This document shows positions 9,122 to 17,325 of a stretch of 64,000 nucleotides of DNA, one piece after another. The notes under the pieces are model-generated. The model did no database searches. It had not been told where the DNA came from and saw nothing but the letters and a program-made list of their open reading frames with translations. Every line of letters starts with the position of its first letter. Positions within the stretch are counted from its first letter, which is position 1. This stretch comes from DASULK01 sp036381835 (lineage in GTDB: Bacteria; Actinomycetota; Actinomycetes; Mycobacteriales; Micromonosporaceae): NCBI GenBank assembly GCA_036381835.1, contig DASVCA010000047.1:15469-79468 (forward strand), in the 5' to 3' direction. The translations under genes and the position numbers were made by a program.

Positions 9122-9793
9122 ATGAGCACTCGTCGTACCACTCCCCTGGTAGCCATCGCCTATCACTCCGGCTCCGGCCACACCGCCGCCCTCGCGGAGG
9201 CGGTCGGCCGCGGTGCGGCGGAGACGGGCGCCGAGGCGGTGCTCATCGCCGTCGATCGCATCACGGACGAACAGTGGGCGGTGCTCGATGCCGCCGATGC
9301 CATCGTCTTCGGTGCCCCGACCTATATGGGCACCGCCTCTGCTCCTTTCCACCACTTCGCGCAGGCCACCGCCAAACGTTGGTCCGCCCGCGCCTGGCGG
9401 GACAAGCTGGCCAGCGGGTTCACCATCTCCGGGGCGATGAGCGGCGACAAGCTGCATACGCTGGAGTACTTCTCGATCCTCGCCGCACAGCACGGCATGC
9501 ACTGGGTCAACCTGGACCTGCTGCCCGGCTGGAGTTCCTCGACCGGGTCGGTGCACGATCTCAACCGGTTGGGCGTCACCCTCGGCACCGGGGCGCAGGC
9601 GAACACCGACGAGGGGCCGGAGGCGGTCAGCGAAGCCGACCTGTCGACGGCCCGGCACCTCGGCCGAAGGGTCGCGCAGGTGGCGGTGACGATCCTGCTG
9701 GGCCGACAGCGGCTCGATGAACTGACCCACCCCACCGCCGACCCGGCTGACCCTGGCCGGGCCGGTGCTCGACAGGCCGCCACAGTCTCCTAG
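9122..9793 (+). CDS. Flavodoxin-like NAD(P)H-dependent oxidoreductase (WrbA/quinone reductase type)
   Basis: 223 aa with an N-terminal FMN phosphate-binding loop (YHSGSGHTAALAEAV) and the APTYMGT motif around residue 68, both typical of flavodoxin-fold quinone reductases. Such enzymes reduce quinones by two electrons. Coming directly after a ring hydroxylase, it could reduce a quinone or quinone-imine product or protect the cell from it. ATG at 9122 has a GGAGAA site. It is followed 17 nt later by the LuxR gene in the same orientation. Confidence 0.78.
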   Translation: MSTRRTTPLVAIAYHSGSGHTAALAEAVGRGAAETGAEAVLIAVDRITDEQWAVLDAADAIVFGAPTYMGTASAPFHHFAQATAKRWSARAWRDKLASGFTISGAMSGDKLHTLEYFSILAAQHGMHWVNLDLLPGWSSSTGSVHDLNRLGVTLGTGAQANTDEGPEAVSEADLSTARHLGRRVAQVAVTILLGRQRLDELTHPTADPADPGRAGARQAATVS

Positions 9794-9810
9794 GGATGAG
9801 GACAACAACC

Positions 9811-10497
9811 ATGCTGACTCACGTCGAGATCGATCAGGCGATGCCAACCGTCCGTCAGCAGGTCTCCACCCTCGTCGTGTTCGAGAACGAGCTGCTGCGT
9901 CACGGACTGCTCAGCATGCTCAACCACGCGCCGGCCGTCGGGCAGAGCTGGAGCTGCGCAACGATCGACCACGCCTTCGATCTGGTCGCGCGGCACCGGC
10001 CGAACATCGTGCTCTGCCCGGGGACGGGTTCGCTTGCCGCACGCCTTGCGGCCATGGTCCCGGTGCACGGCGGTCGACTCCTCGTCCTGCTCGAGGATCT
10101 CGCGCTGGAGGAGATCGAAGAATCGATCATGCGGGCCGCGCACGGATTCCTGGTGCAGAGCGAACTGACCGTCGCCACCCTGCACGAAGCCATCGAGAAG
10201 CTTCGCATCGGGGAGGTGTCGTTGTCCGCCGGTCTCGCTCGGAACCTGATGGCGCGGGCACGCGGTGCCGTAACGACCCGACCACGGCGGGAAATCTGCC
10301 TCACCCCACGGGAGCGGCAGGTGCTCGGCATGCTGGCCGGAGGGCTCAGCAACAAGCAGATCGCGCGCCGGCTGGGCATCTCGGAGCACGGCGTGAAGCG
10401 GCACGTGACGAACCTGCTCGCCAAGCTCAACGCGGCGAACCGGACCCTGGCGGTCGCGCGGGCGCTACAGGAGGGGCTCATCGGCCCCGGCGACTGA
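9811..10497 (+). CDS. LuxR/NarL-type regulator with a degenerate receiver domain
   Basis: 228 aa. The C-terminus is a clear LuxR helix-turn-helix (LTPRERQVLGMLAGGLSNKQIA, then GVKRHVTNLLAKL). The N-terminal half has the layout of a response-regulator receiver, but the segment that should carry the phospho-accepting Asp reads NIVLCPGTGS, with no Asp there. No sensor kinase is adjacent. It is probably a cluster-specific regulator controlled by a ligand or by its own level. ATG at 9811 has GAGGA at a good distance. An earlier in-frame ATG at 9796 is less well placed. Confidence 0.82.
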   Translation: MLTHVEIDQAMPTVRQQVSTLVVFENELLRHGLLSMLNHAPAVGQSWSCATIDHAFDLVARHRPNIVLCPGTGSLAARLAAMVPVHGGRLLVLLEDLALEEIEESIMRAAHGFLVQSELTVATLHEAIEKLRIGEVSLSAGLARNLMARARGAVTTRPRREICLTPRERQVLGMLAGGLSNKQIARRLGISEHGVKRHVTNLLAKLNAANRTLAVARALQEGLIGPGD

Positions 10498-10574
10498 ACG
10501 CCGCCGCCCGGGCGTTCACCATCGCCGTAAAGATCTGTTCGTAATCTTGCTCAGACGGATCGGACTTCCCGGAC

Positions 10575-11561
10575 ATGCGTGCTGCCTACATCACCGAGCT
10601 CGGCCCGCCCGAGGTCATTCGCTACGGCGACCTGACACCTCCGCGGCCGGGTCCCACCGACGTGCTGGTCGACGTCACGGCGACCACGGTCAACCCGGTC
10701 GACACGTTCGTCCGCTCGGGCCTGTTCCGCACCCCGATCGACTTCCCATTCGTGATCGGCCGCGACCTGGTCGGTACAGTCGCCGCCGTCGGGCCGGGAG
10801 CGCCCGGGTTCTCGGTCGGTGACCTGGTCTGGTGCAACAGCCTCGGCCACGGCGGGCGGCAGGGGGCGGCCGCAGAGCAGGCGGTGGTGGCCGCGGATCG
10901 GCTCTACCGGCTGCCGGCCGGGGTGTCGGCGGCGGAGGCGGTGGCCGTGGTGCATCCCGCCGCTACCGCCTACCTGGCCTTGTTCCCCCACGGTCGGCTG
11001 CGTCCCGGCGAAACCGTCCTGATCGGCGGTGCCGCCGGAAACGTAGGCAGCGCCCTGGTCGTGATGGCGGTCGAAGCCGGTGCCCGGGTCATCGCCACCG
11101 CCAGCCCTCAGGACTTCGAGTACTGCGAATCCCTCGGGGTCGCGAAGGTATTCGATTACCGCGACCCGGAACTCGCCGCCCGGCTGCGTCGATGCAGCCC
11201 GGACGGAATAGACGTCTATATCGACACGTCCGGGCAGAACGATCTGACGCTCGCCGTCGACCTGCTCGCCCGTCGTGGCCGGATCGTGCTGCTGGCCGGT
11301 GCGCGCAGTCGGCCCACCCTCCCCGCCGGGCCGCTCTACATGAAAGACGGATCGATCGTCGGGTTCGTCATCTCCCACGCCAGCGCCGCCGAACTCGCCG
11401 ACGCGGCGACCGCCATCAACCGACTCCTCGTCGCGGGCCGACTCCGCCCCCGCACCTTGCAGCACCTGCCGCTCTCCGCCGCAGCGCAGGTGCATCGCCG
11501 GATGGAACAGGGTGAGCTACGTGGCAAGCGGGTCGTGCTCTACCCCGGGCAAGTCCCCTGA
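10575..11561 (+). CDS. Zinc-independent MDR family NAD(P)H:quinone oxidoreductase
   Basis: 328 aa. It has a GroES-like N-terminal half (PGPTDVLVDVTATTVNPVD) and a Rossmann domain with the GGAAGNVGSA nucleotide motif. The zinc ligands of alcohol dehydrogenases are absent, which points to the quinone oxidoreductase/enoyl reductase branch. It lies 77 nt after the LuxR stop and ends 12 nt from the convergent end of the ADIC synthase gene, so it is the last gene of the plus-strand arm. It may reduce a quinone-imine or an enone made by the cluster. The exact substrate is unknown. Confidence 0.8.
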   Translation: MRAAYITELGPPEVIRYGDLTPPRPGPTDVLVDVTATTVNPVDTFVRSGLFRTPIDFPFVIGRDLVGTVAAVGPGAPGFSVGDLVWCNSLGHGGRQGAAAEQAVVAADRLYRLPAGVSAAEAVAVVHPAATAYLALFPHGRLRPGETVLIGGAAGNVGSALVVMAVEAGARVIATASPQDFEYCESLGVAKVFDYRDPELAARLRRCSPDGIDVYIDTSGQNDLTLAVDLLARRGRIVLLAGARSRPTLPAGPLYMKDGSIVGFVISHASAAELADAATAINRLLVAGRLRPRTLQHLPLSAAAQVHRRMEQGELRGKRVVLYPGQVP

Positions 11562-11573
11562 GGCACCCGCTGC

Positions 11574-13517
11574 TCACCTGTCCGCCTCGGACGGTATCGA
11601 CGACAGGCATCCGGCCAGCAGCGCGGCGAGGATGCGGGGCCCGTCAGCCGTCAGCACCGACTCCGGGTGGAACTGCACCGAGGCGAACCACGGACCGCGC
11701 AGCGCGTGCACCTCACCCGTAGCCGGGTCGCGGGACACCTCGATCACCCCCACCCCGGGGCGGTAGAGCTTGTCCTCGTCGCATCGGGCGGCGAACGTGT
11801 TGTACGACCCGACACGCTCTCGAACGCCGAAGAGGTCGATCTCCCGCTGCACACCCTGCTGCGGTGCGGCGAAGCGCATCAGGTCCAGGCCGAGGCAGCT
11901 GCTCAACACCTGGTGGCCCAGGCAGACGGCCATGAACGGTCGCTCGGATTCCAGTAGGGCCCGAACCGTGCTCCGCAGACGAGCGATCTTCGGGTCGCCG
12001 GTATCGCGGGGGTCGCCCGGCCCCGGTCCGACCACCACCACGTCGTACTCGGGTGGCGAGAAGGGTTCGTCGAACCGGCGCACGGCCACCGAGAGTCCCA
12101 GTGCGCGCAGTTGGTGGCCGACCATCCAGGAGAAGTTGTCCTCGGCGTCGATGATCAGAGCCCGGTGTCCGATCAGCGCGGCTTCCGGCCGCACGTTCGC
12201 CGTCCGATCGGCCAGCCAGAAGTCGGCGATGCCCGCGTTGCGCGCCTGCAGCGCGGCCCGGACCGCCGGGTGCGATCCGAAGACCGGATCGTTCGACGAC
12301 GAGGCGGAACGGTTCGTCCGCCGCGACTCGAGCGCGGCGATCAGCCCCGCAGCCTTGGCCTGGGTCTCGGCCACCTCGGACGCCGGCTCGGAGTGCCGGA
12401 CGAGGGTCGCGCCGACCCCGATCCGCAGCCGACCGCCGCAGTCGATCTCGGCGGTACGGATCAGGATGGCGGAGTCGAGCAGCCGCCGGCCCTGCTCGTC
12501 CCAGCCGATGAGGGCGATCGCCCCGCTGTAGTAGCCCCGCCCGTTCGGCTCGTACCGTCGGATCGCCCGGCAGGCGCTCTCCAGCGGGCTGCCGGTGACC
12601 GTCGGCGCGAACATCGTCTCGCGGAGGATTTCGCGCGGGTCGCGGTCGCACCGCCCCTCGATGAAGTACTCGGTGTGTGCGAGCCGGGTCATCTCCTTCA
12701 GCCGCGGCCCGGTCACCCGGCCGCCCGTCTCGCAGATCCGAGCCATCATCTTCAGTTCCTCGTCAACGACCATGTAAAGCTCGTCGGCTTCCTTGCGGTC
12801 GGCCAGGAAGTCCAGCACGCCGTCGAGGGTCGGACCGGACTCCGGGTACCGGTAGGTTCCGCTGATCGGGTTCATCACGGCGACCCCGTCGCGCAGGCTC
12901 ACGTGGCGTTCGGGTGTCGCGCCGACGAAGGTCCGCTCCCCGAGATGGACGCAGAAGGTCCAGTACGCCCCGGACTCCTGCTCGACCAGATGCCGGAAGA
13001 ACGCGAGCGCGTGCGTCAGCCGGTAATCGGAGATCTCGGCCACGAACGAGCGCTTGACCACGAAGTTCGAACCCGAGCCTCGGCCGATCTCCTCGGCGAG
13101 TACCCGTTTCACCAGCTCCGCATACTCCGCGTCGCTGATGTCGAAGCCGGCGGCGGACAGCTGCGCCGGGGTGTCGGGCAGGCGGGTCAGGGCCTCGGCT
13201 AGCGGCAGCCGCTCCTCGTCCGTGACGGCCATCACGATGAGCGGGGTACCGTCATCGACGCAGGCGAACCCGCGCTCGGCGATCTGCCGGTACGGGACCA
13301 TGACCAGTGCTTCGTGTCGGGCCGTGCCCGGCGACTCGCACGTCTCGGACAGGGGGATCGCGTCCAGCGTCTCGGGCGATGAGGTCAGCCCGACCAACAC
13401 TTCCAGTACCGGCCCGGCGCTGCCCGGTCGGTGCAGCAGTGCGAAGGCCGGGGGCGGTGCCGCCACCACGCGGTCGAGCAAGGAACCGTCCAGCGACAGG
13501 TCGGCCCGCTGACTCAT
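11574..13517 (-). CDS. phzE: PhzE-like 2-amino-2-deoxyisochorismate (ADIC) synthase
   Basis: A 647-aa fusion of a chorismate-utilising TrpE-type domain (about 1-410, with NPISGTYR and FAPTVTGSPLES) and a class I glutamine amidotransferase domain (about 430-640, with nucleophile motif CLGHQ and FHPES). This is the PhzE arrangement that turns chorismate and glutamine into ADIC. A bona fide anthranilate synthase is less likely, because a PhzD homologue follows in the pathway. ATG at 13517 overlaps the stop of phzD by 4 nt (ATGA). A longer upstream extension in the same frame is only the shadow of phzD. Confidence 0.88.
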   Translation of the reverse strand: MSQRADLSLDGSLLDRVVAAPPPAFALLHRPGSAGPVLEVLVGLTSSPETLDAIPLSETCESPGTARHEALVMVPYRQIAERGFACVDDGTPLIVMAVTDEERLPLAEALTRLPDTPAQLSAAGFDISDAEYAELVKRVLAEEIGRGSGSNFVVKRSFVAEISDYRLTHALAFFRHLVEQESGAYWTFCVHLGERTFVGATPERHVSLRDGVAVMNPISGTYRYPESGPTLDGVLDFLADRKEADELYMVVDEELKMMARICETGGRVTGPRLKEMTRLAHTEYFIEGRCDRDPREILRETMFAPTVTGSPLESACRAIRRYEPNGRGYYSGAIALIGWDEQGRRLLDSAILIRTAEIDCGGRLRIGVGATLVRHSEPASEVAETQAKAAGLIAALESRRTNRSASSSNDPVFGSHPAVRAALQARNAGIADFWLADRTANVRPEAALIGHRALIIDAEDNFSWMVGHQLRALGLSVAVRRFDEPFSPPEYDVVVVGPGPGDPRDTGDPKIARLRSTVRALLESERPFMAVCLGHQVLSSCLGLDLMRFAAPQQGVQREIDLFGVRERVGSYNTFAARCDEDKLYRPGVGVIEVSRDPATGEVHALRGPWFASVQFHPESVLTADGPRILAALLAGCLSSIPSEADR

Positions 13518-14137
13518 GCCAGCACCTCTTTCGCGGTGATCACCACCGCGCACCGCTCGGCCGCGTAGGTGACGGCCAGCCGGTGGTAGTCCGCGGAGAA
13601 ATCGGCGATGGCGTCGGCGACCAAGAAGACCTCGATGTCGTGGGAGAAGGCCTCGATCGCGGTGGCCAGGACCCCGACGTGGGCGTAGACGCCGCAGAGA
13701 ATCAACTGGTCGCGGCGGGACTCCCGGAGTCTGGCGAGCAGGTCGGTATGAAGGAACGCGCTGTAGCGCCACTTGGTGAAGATGCGATCGTCCGGCCCCG
13801 GAACCAATGGTTCGACGATCTGCCGGTCGCTGTCCGACGCGCGCATACCCGGGCCCCAGAAGTCTTTGAGCAGCCCTCGTTGGCTGTCGCTCATGTCACC
13901 GGGTTGTGCGGTATAGGCGACCGGGATTCGGTGGGTGCGGCAGCGATCCTGCAACAGTGCGATGTTGCGGACCAGTTCGTCGCGTAGCGACGCCGGTAAG
14001 AATCGCACGAAGTAGCGTTGCATGTCGTGTACGAGCAGCGCCGCCCGGCCCGGATCGATGCACCATTTCGCGGTGTTCTCGGGCAGCTCGCCGGGGGTCG
14101 GCAGGGCGTAGGGCTCGATGATCGGTATTCCCGCCAT
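13514..14137 (-). CDS. phzD: PhzD-like isochorismatase (forms dihydro-3-hydroxyanthranilate)
   Basis: 207 aa, the usual PhzD/EntB isochorismatase length. The catalytic Asp lies in LVHDMQRYF (D38) and the Lys in FTKWRYSAF. CGVYAHVG replaces the nucleophilic Cys of other cysteine hydrolases, as in true isochorismatases. It should remove pyruvate from ADIC to give trans-2,3-dihydro-3-hydroxyanthranilate (DHHA). It sits between the dehydrogenase and the ADIC synthase, with a 4-nt overlap with the latter. Confidence 0.9.
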   Translation of the reverse strand: MAGIPIIEPYALPTPGELPENTAKWCIDPGRAALLVHDMQRYFVRFLPASLRDELVRNIALLQDRCRTHRIPVAYTAQPGDMSDSQRGLLKDFWGPGMRASDSDRQIVEPLVPGPDDRIFTKWRYSAFLHTDLLARLRESRRDQLILCGVYAHVGVLATAIEAFSHDIEVFLVADAIADFSADYHRLAVTYAAERCAVVITAKEVLA

Positions 14138-14176
14138 GTGCAGTTCTCGCTTTCTTTCGGGCGAGCGTCGTAGGGA

Positions 14177-14956
14177 TCAGACACCGAGCGTTGCGCCGCC
14201 ATCGACCGTGAGATCCTGCAGCGTGATGTGTCCGGCCCGGTCCGATAGAAGGAAGACCACCGACTCGGCGACATCCGCGGGAGTCGCCAACTTGCCGAGT
14301 GGAATCCCCACCCGGTACGTGTCGAGCCGGCCCTCGATCGTGGCGCGTCGACCGGCCGCGTCCCGCCACATCGAATGCAGCATCGGGGTATCGGTCGATC
14401 CCGGGCTGACGACGTTGCACCGGATGCCGTACCTCGCCACTTCCAGGCCGAGGCACTTGGTGAACATGCTCGCGGCTGCCTTGGTCGCGGCGTACGCGGA
14501 CATCTCCATTCGCGCGGTGCCGGCCGCGTTGGAGGCGATCGTCACGACCGCGCCACGCCGCCGGGGAATCATGCGCCGGACGGCGGCGCGCGACATGAAG
14601 AAGACCCCGTTGACGTTGACCGCGAAGGTGCTCGCCCAGTCCTCGTCGGTGAGGTCGACCGCCTCGCCGAGCCGCAGCACCCCGGCCGCGTTGACCAGAA
14701 AATCGACGGCGCCGAATCGCTTCTCGACCCGGTCGACCACCGACTCGGCTTCGTGGCTGTCGCTCACATCGGCGGGCAGCGCCGCCACAGCCAGCCCGTC
14801 CGCCGACGATTTCTCAGCGATCTCAGTCAGTCGGTCGCCGGCCCTGTCCACCGCGGCTACCGCCGCGCCCCGCTCGGCCAGGGCGCGCACCACCGCTGCG
14901 CCGATTCCACCCGCGGCGCCGGTGACTATCGCCACCCGGTTCTCGAACTCGGTCAT
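14177..14956 (-). CDS. SDR dehydrogenase, predicted DHHA to 3-hydroxyanthranilate (EntA-like)
   Basis: A 259-aa short-chain dehydrogenase. It has the TGAAGGIGAA cofactor motif, an NAAG motif near residue 92 and an active-site Ser with YAATK. Homologues (EntA) oxidise 2,3-dihydro-2,3-dihydroxybenzoate to dihydroxybenzoate. Next to a PhzD/PhzE pair the expected reaction is aromatisation of DHHA to 3-hydroxyanthranilate. A 2,3-dihydroxybenzoate route is less likely because no isochorismate synthase is present and PhzE supplies nitrogen. It lies 35 nt after the DAHP synthase stop, in the same operon. Confidence 0.85.
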   Translation of the reverse strand: MTEFENRVAIVTGAAGGIGAAVVRALAERGAAVAAVDRAGDRLTEIAEKSSADGLAVAALPADVSDSHEAESVVDRVEKRFGAVDFLVNAAGVLRLGEAVDLTDEDWASTFAVNVNGVFFMSRAAVRRMIPRRRGAVVTIASNAAGTARMEMSAYAATKAAASMFTKCLGLEVARYGIRCNVVSPGSTDTPMLHSMWRDAAGRRATIEGRLDTYRVGIPLGKLATPADVAESVVFLLSDRAGHITLQDLTVDGGATLGV

Positions 14957-14991
14957 CCCCAAATCTCCCCTTCCGGTGCTTTGCCTTCGGC

Positions 14992-16221
14992 TCACCCTCG
15001 CCACAGCGCGGCCATCAGCACGGCCTGCTCGGGATTCAGACGCGGGTCGCAGAGGGTGGTGTATTTGTTTCCGACCTGGGTGATCTGCGACTCGTCGGCG
15101 ACGCATTCGGTGACGTCGTCGGGTGTCGTCTCCAGATGCAGGCCGCCGGCGACGCCTCCACCGGCCCGTACCGCGTATTGAAAGTTGCGGATCTCGTGGG
15201 CGATGGTCTGGAGGAACCTGGTCTTGAGACCCTCCGGCGTGACGACCGTGTTCGCGTGCATCGGATCGGTCAGCCAGATCACGGGGTGCCCGGCCGCCCG
15301 TACCGCGGCCACCAGCATCGGCAGCCGTTCCGCGACCGCTCGGGGACCCATCCGGGCGATCAGGGTGAGTCGTCCCGGAGCTCGCGTCGGGTCGAGTCGG
15401 GCGCAGAGTGCGAGCAGTTCGTCCACCTCGACACCGGGGCCGATCTTGCAGGCCACCGGATTGACGACCTTGCTGAGCAAGGCGACGTGGGCACCGTCTA
15501 CCTGACGGGTGCGTTCCCCGATCCATGGCCAGTGCGTTGAGGAGAGGAGTAGTTCGCCTGCGGCGTCCCGCCGCAACATCGGGATCTCGTAGTCGAGGAG
15601 CAGCGCCTCGTGGCTTGTCCATACCACGGCCTCAAACGGTGGCCGATCGAGTCCGTCGTGCCATCCCAGCCGAGCCATGATCTCGCTGGCCGCTCGGTAA
15701 CCGGACAGCATGTGCCGGGGCTCGTGCCGACGGGATGCGGGCGCGGGCTCCGGTCGGTTGACCAGGTGCCCGCGATACACCGGGAGGCTGAGCTCGCCGA
15801 CCCGTTCCACCGGCTGGCTGCGCGGCTTGCAGAACTGTCCCGCGATACGTCCCACCCGCACCACCGGTTTGCCGGTGGCCAGTTTGACGGTTCCGGCGAG
15901 CAGGTCCAGCAGCGCGGTCTTGCGCAGCACATCGCCTGCGGTCCTCTCCTCAGGATCTTCCGCGCAGTCGCCGCTCTGCACCACCAGGGCGGTGCCGGCC
16001 GCCACGTCGGCTAGCACGGAGCGCAGGGTGCGGACATCTGCGGGCCGGACCAGTGGGCGGCACGAAGCGAGTTCCTCGCGTACCTGCTGAGCCTCGGCTT
16101 CGTCGGCCCACGTCGGCTGTTGGCGTGCGGGCTTTCGCCAGATCTCGAGCAGAGTGTCATCCACCTGAGTCTCCAAGTGCTGCCACCGCTTTGGCCCGCT
16201 GCAGCTGACCGAAAACCGCAT
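14992..16221 (-). CDS. phzC: Class II DAHP synthase (PhzC-like, cluster copy)
   Basis: 409 aa with plant-type class II DAHP synthase signatures: VQSGDCAE, RVGRIAGQF.KPRS, a GEHTR-like GERTRQVDGAH, and KIGP. It condenses erythrose-4-phosphate and PEP, the entry step of the shikimate pathway. A dedicated copy at the head of a four-gene operon is common in phenazine and 3-HAA clusters and raises chorismate supply. The family regulatory N-terminal extension is short here, so it may escape aromatic feedback control; that point is inferred. Confidence 0.9.
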   Translation of the reverse strand: MRFSVSCSGPKRWQHLETQVDDTLLEIWRKPARQQPTWADEAEAQQVREELASCRPLVRPADVRTLRSVLADVAAGTALVVQSGDCAEDPEERTAGDVLRKTALLDLLAGTVKLATGKPVVRVGRIAGQFCKPRSQPVERVGELSLPVYRGHLVNRPEPAPASRRHEPRHMLSGYRAASEIMARLGWHDGLDRPPFEAVVWTSHEALLLDYEIPMLRRDAAGELLLSSTHWPWIGERTRQVDGAHVALLSKVVNPVACKIGPGVEVDELLALCARLDPTRAPGRLTLIARMGPRAVAERLPMLVAAVRAAGHPVIWLTDPMHANTVVTPEGLKTRFLQTIAHEIRNFQYAVRAGGGVAGGLHLETTPDDVTECVADESQITQVGNKYTTLCDPRLNPEQAVLMAALWRG

Positions 16222-16426
16222 GTCGCCGGGAACGGTTTCCCGGAATCGACCGGCCGGAGGCGGCGAGGTCCGAGCCGGTCCGACAAGTAGGTCTGAGCTA
16301 ACGTCGATTAAGACCAGAATCGATGATTGACTGCGCGTGCGTGAAGGTTGTTCGGGGGCCCCGATCGACCTGCCCGAAAGTGCACGTCACCGGCGCGTGA
16401 ACGCAATGCGATCCGGACGAGTGCCG

Positions 16427-17284
16427 TTATCCGGCCGGGGCGAACGCCAGCTTGTCCGGGTTGAGCACCGCGAAAATGCGGTGAATTCGTCCATCCTGGA
16501 TATCCAGTACGACCAACTGCTCCCGGCCGTCGACCCGCAATGCGATGGCGGGGTGACCGTTGGCCTCCACCAGCCGTACCTCGTCGATGAGATAACGGGC
16601 GACGAGTCCCGCCACGAACGACACGACCTTGTCGCGGCCGCGGACGGGCCGCAGCGCCGCGCGCACCTTGCCGCCGCCGTCGTTCCAGGCGATCACGTCT
16701 TCGCTCAACAGGTCGGTCAGGCCGCGTAGATCTCCGCTTTGGGCGGCCTCGAGAAATCGGGTGAGCAGCCGGGTGTGATCCTCGGTGGACGGCCGGAATC
16801 GGTCTCGGCCGTCGCTGAGCCGGCGGGAAGCGCGCGAATACATCTGCCGACAGCTGACCGGGGAGGCGCCGACGATCTCCGCGATGTCCTCGTAGGGGAG
16901 CCCGAATGCGCTTCGGAGCACGAACACCGCCCGCTCCGGCGGCGACAGCCGTTCCATCAGATGCAATGTGGCGTACGAGACGGTTTCTCGGAGCTCCACC
17001 GTGTCCAGTGGTCCGAGCATCTCGGTCTGTACCGGCTCGGGCAGCCACGGTCCGGGATAGGCCTCCCGGGCCACCCGGATCGAGCGCAGGTGATCGAGCG
17101 CCAGCCGGGACACCATGGTCACCAGATACGACCGGGTGTCCCGGACCCCGGCTTGATCGACGCGCATCCACCGCAGATACGCGTCCTGGACGACGTCCTC
17201 GGCGTCCCACATGCTCCCGAGGAGGCGATATGCGAGACCGAGCAGTAACGAGCGGTGTCGCTGAAACTCCTCGTCCGCGTCCAC
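16427..17284 (-). CDS. ECF41-group sigma factor with SnoaL-like C-terminal regulatory domain
   Basis: 285 aa: sigma-70 region 2 (about 9-72), region 4 (112-160) and a fused SnoaL-like domain (about 172-285). The C-terminal part carries the two group hallmarks, WNDGGGK (200-206) and NPDKL (275-279). GPWLPEP (78-84) lies in the inter-domain linker. In this group the extension replaces an anti-sigma factor and tunes activity. The GTG start at 17284 is preceded by GAGGAGG; upstream in-frame sequence belongs to the neighbouring gene's other frame. It follows the epimerase by 41 nt and is probably co-transcribed with it from the promoter at 18317-18343, giving autoregulation. Confidence 0.9.
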   Translation of the reverse strand: MDADEEFQRHRSLLLGLAYRLLGSMWDAEDVVQDAYLRWMRVDQAGVRDTRSYLVTMVSRLALDHLRSIRVAREAYPGPWLPEPVQTEMLGPLDTVELRETVSYATLHLMERLSPPERAVFVLRSAFGLPYEDIAEIVGASPVSCRQMYSRASRRLSDGRDRFRPSTEDHTRLLTRFLEAAQSGDLRGLTDLLSEDVIAWNDGGGKVRAALRPVRGRDKVVSFVAGLVARYLIDEVRLVEANGHPAIALRVDGREQLVVLDIQDGRIHRIFAVLNPDKLAFAPAG

Positions 17285-17325
17285 ACGTCCTCCTCGGGAG
17301 CTCCGTGGTGTCGACGGGCGGATTA

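Noticed and set aside
11574..13772. Longer 732-aa form of the ADIC synthase
   Set aside because: The first 85 residues are Arg/Pro-rich shadow sequence of phzD, while ATG at 13517 gives a 4-nt overlap typical of coupled genes.
12..16221. Phenazine biosynthesis cluster
   Set aside because: PhzC-, PhzD- and PhzE-like genes are present but phzF, phzA/B and phzG are not seen, and an EntA-like dehydrogenase diverts DHHA to 3-hydroxyanthranilate.
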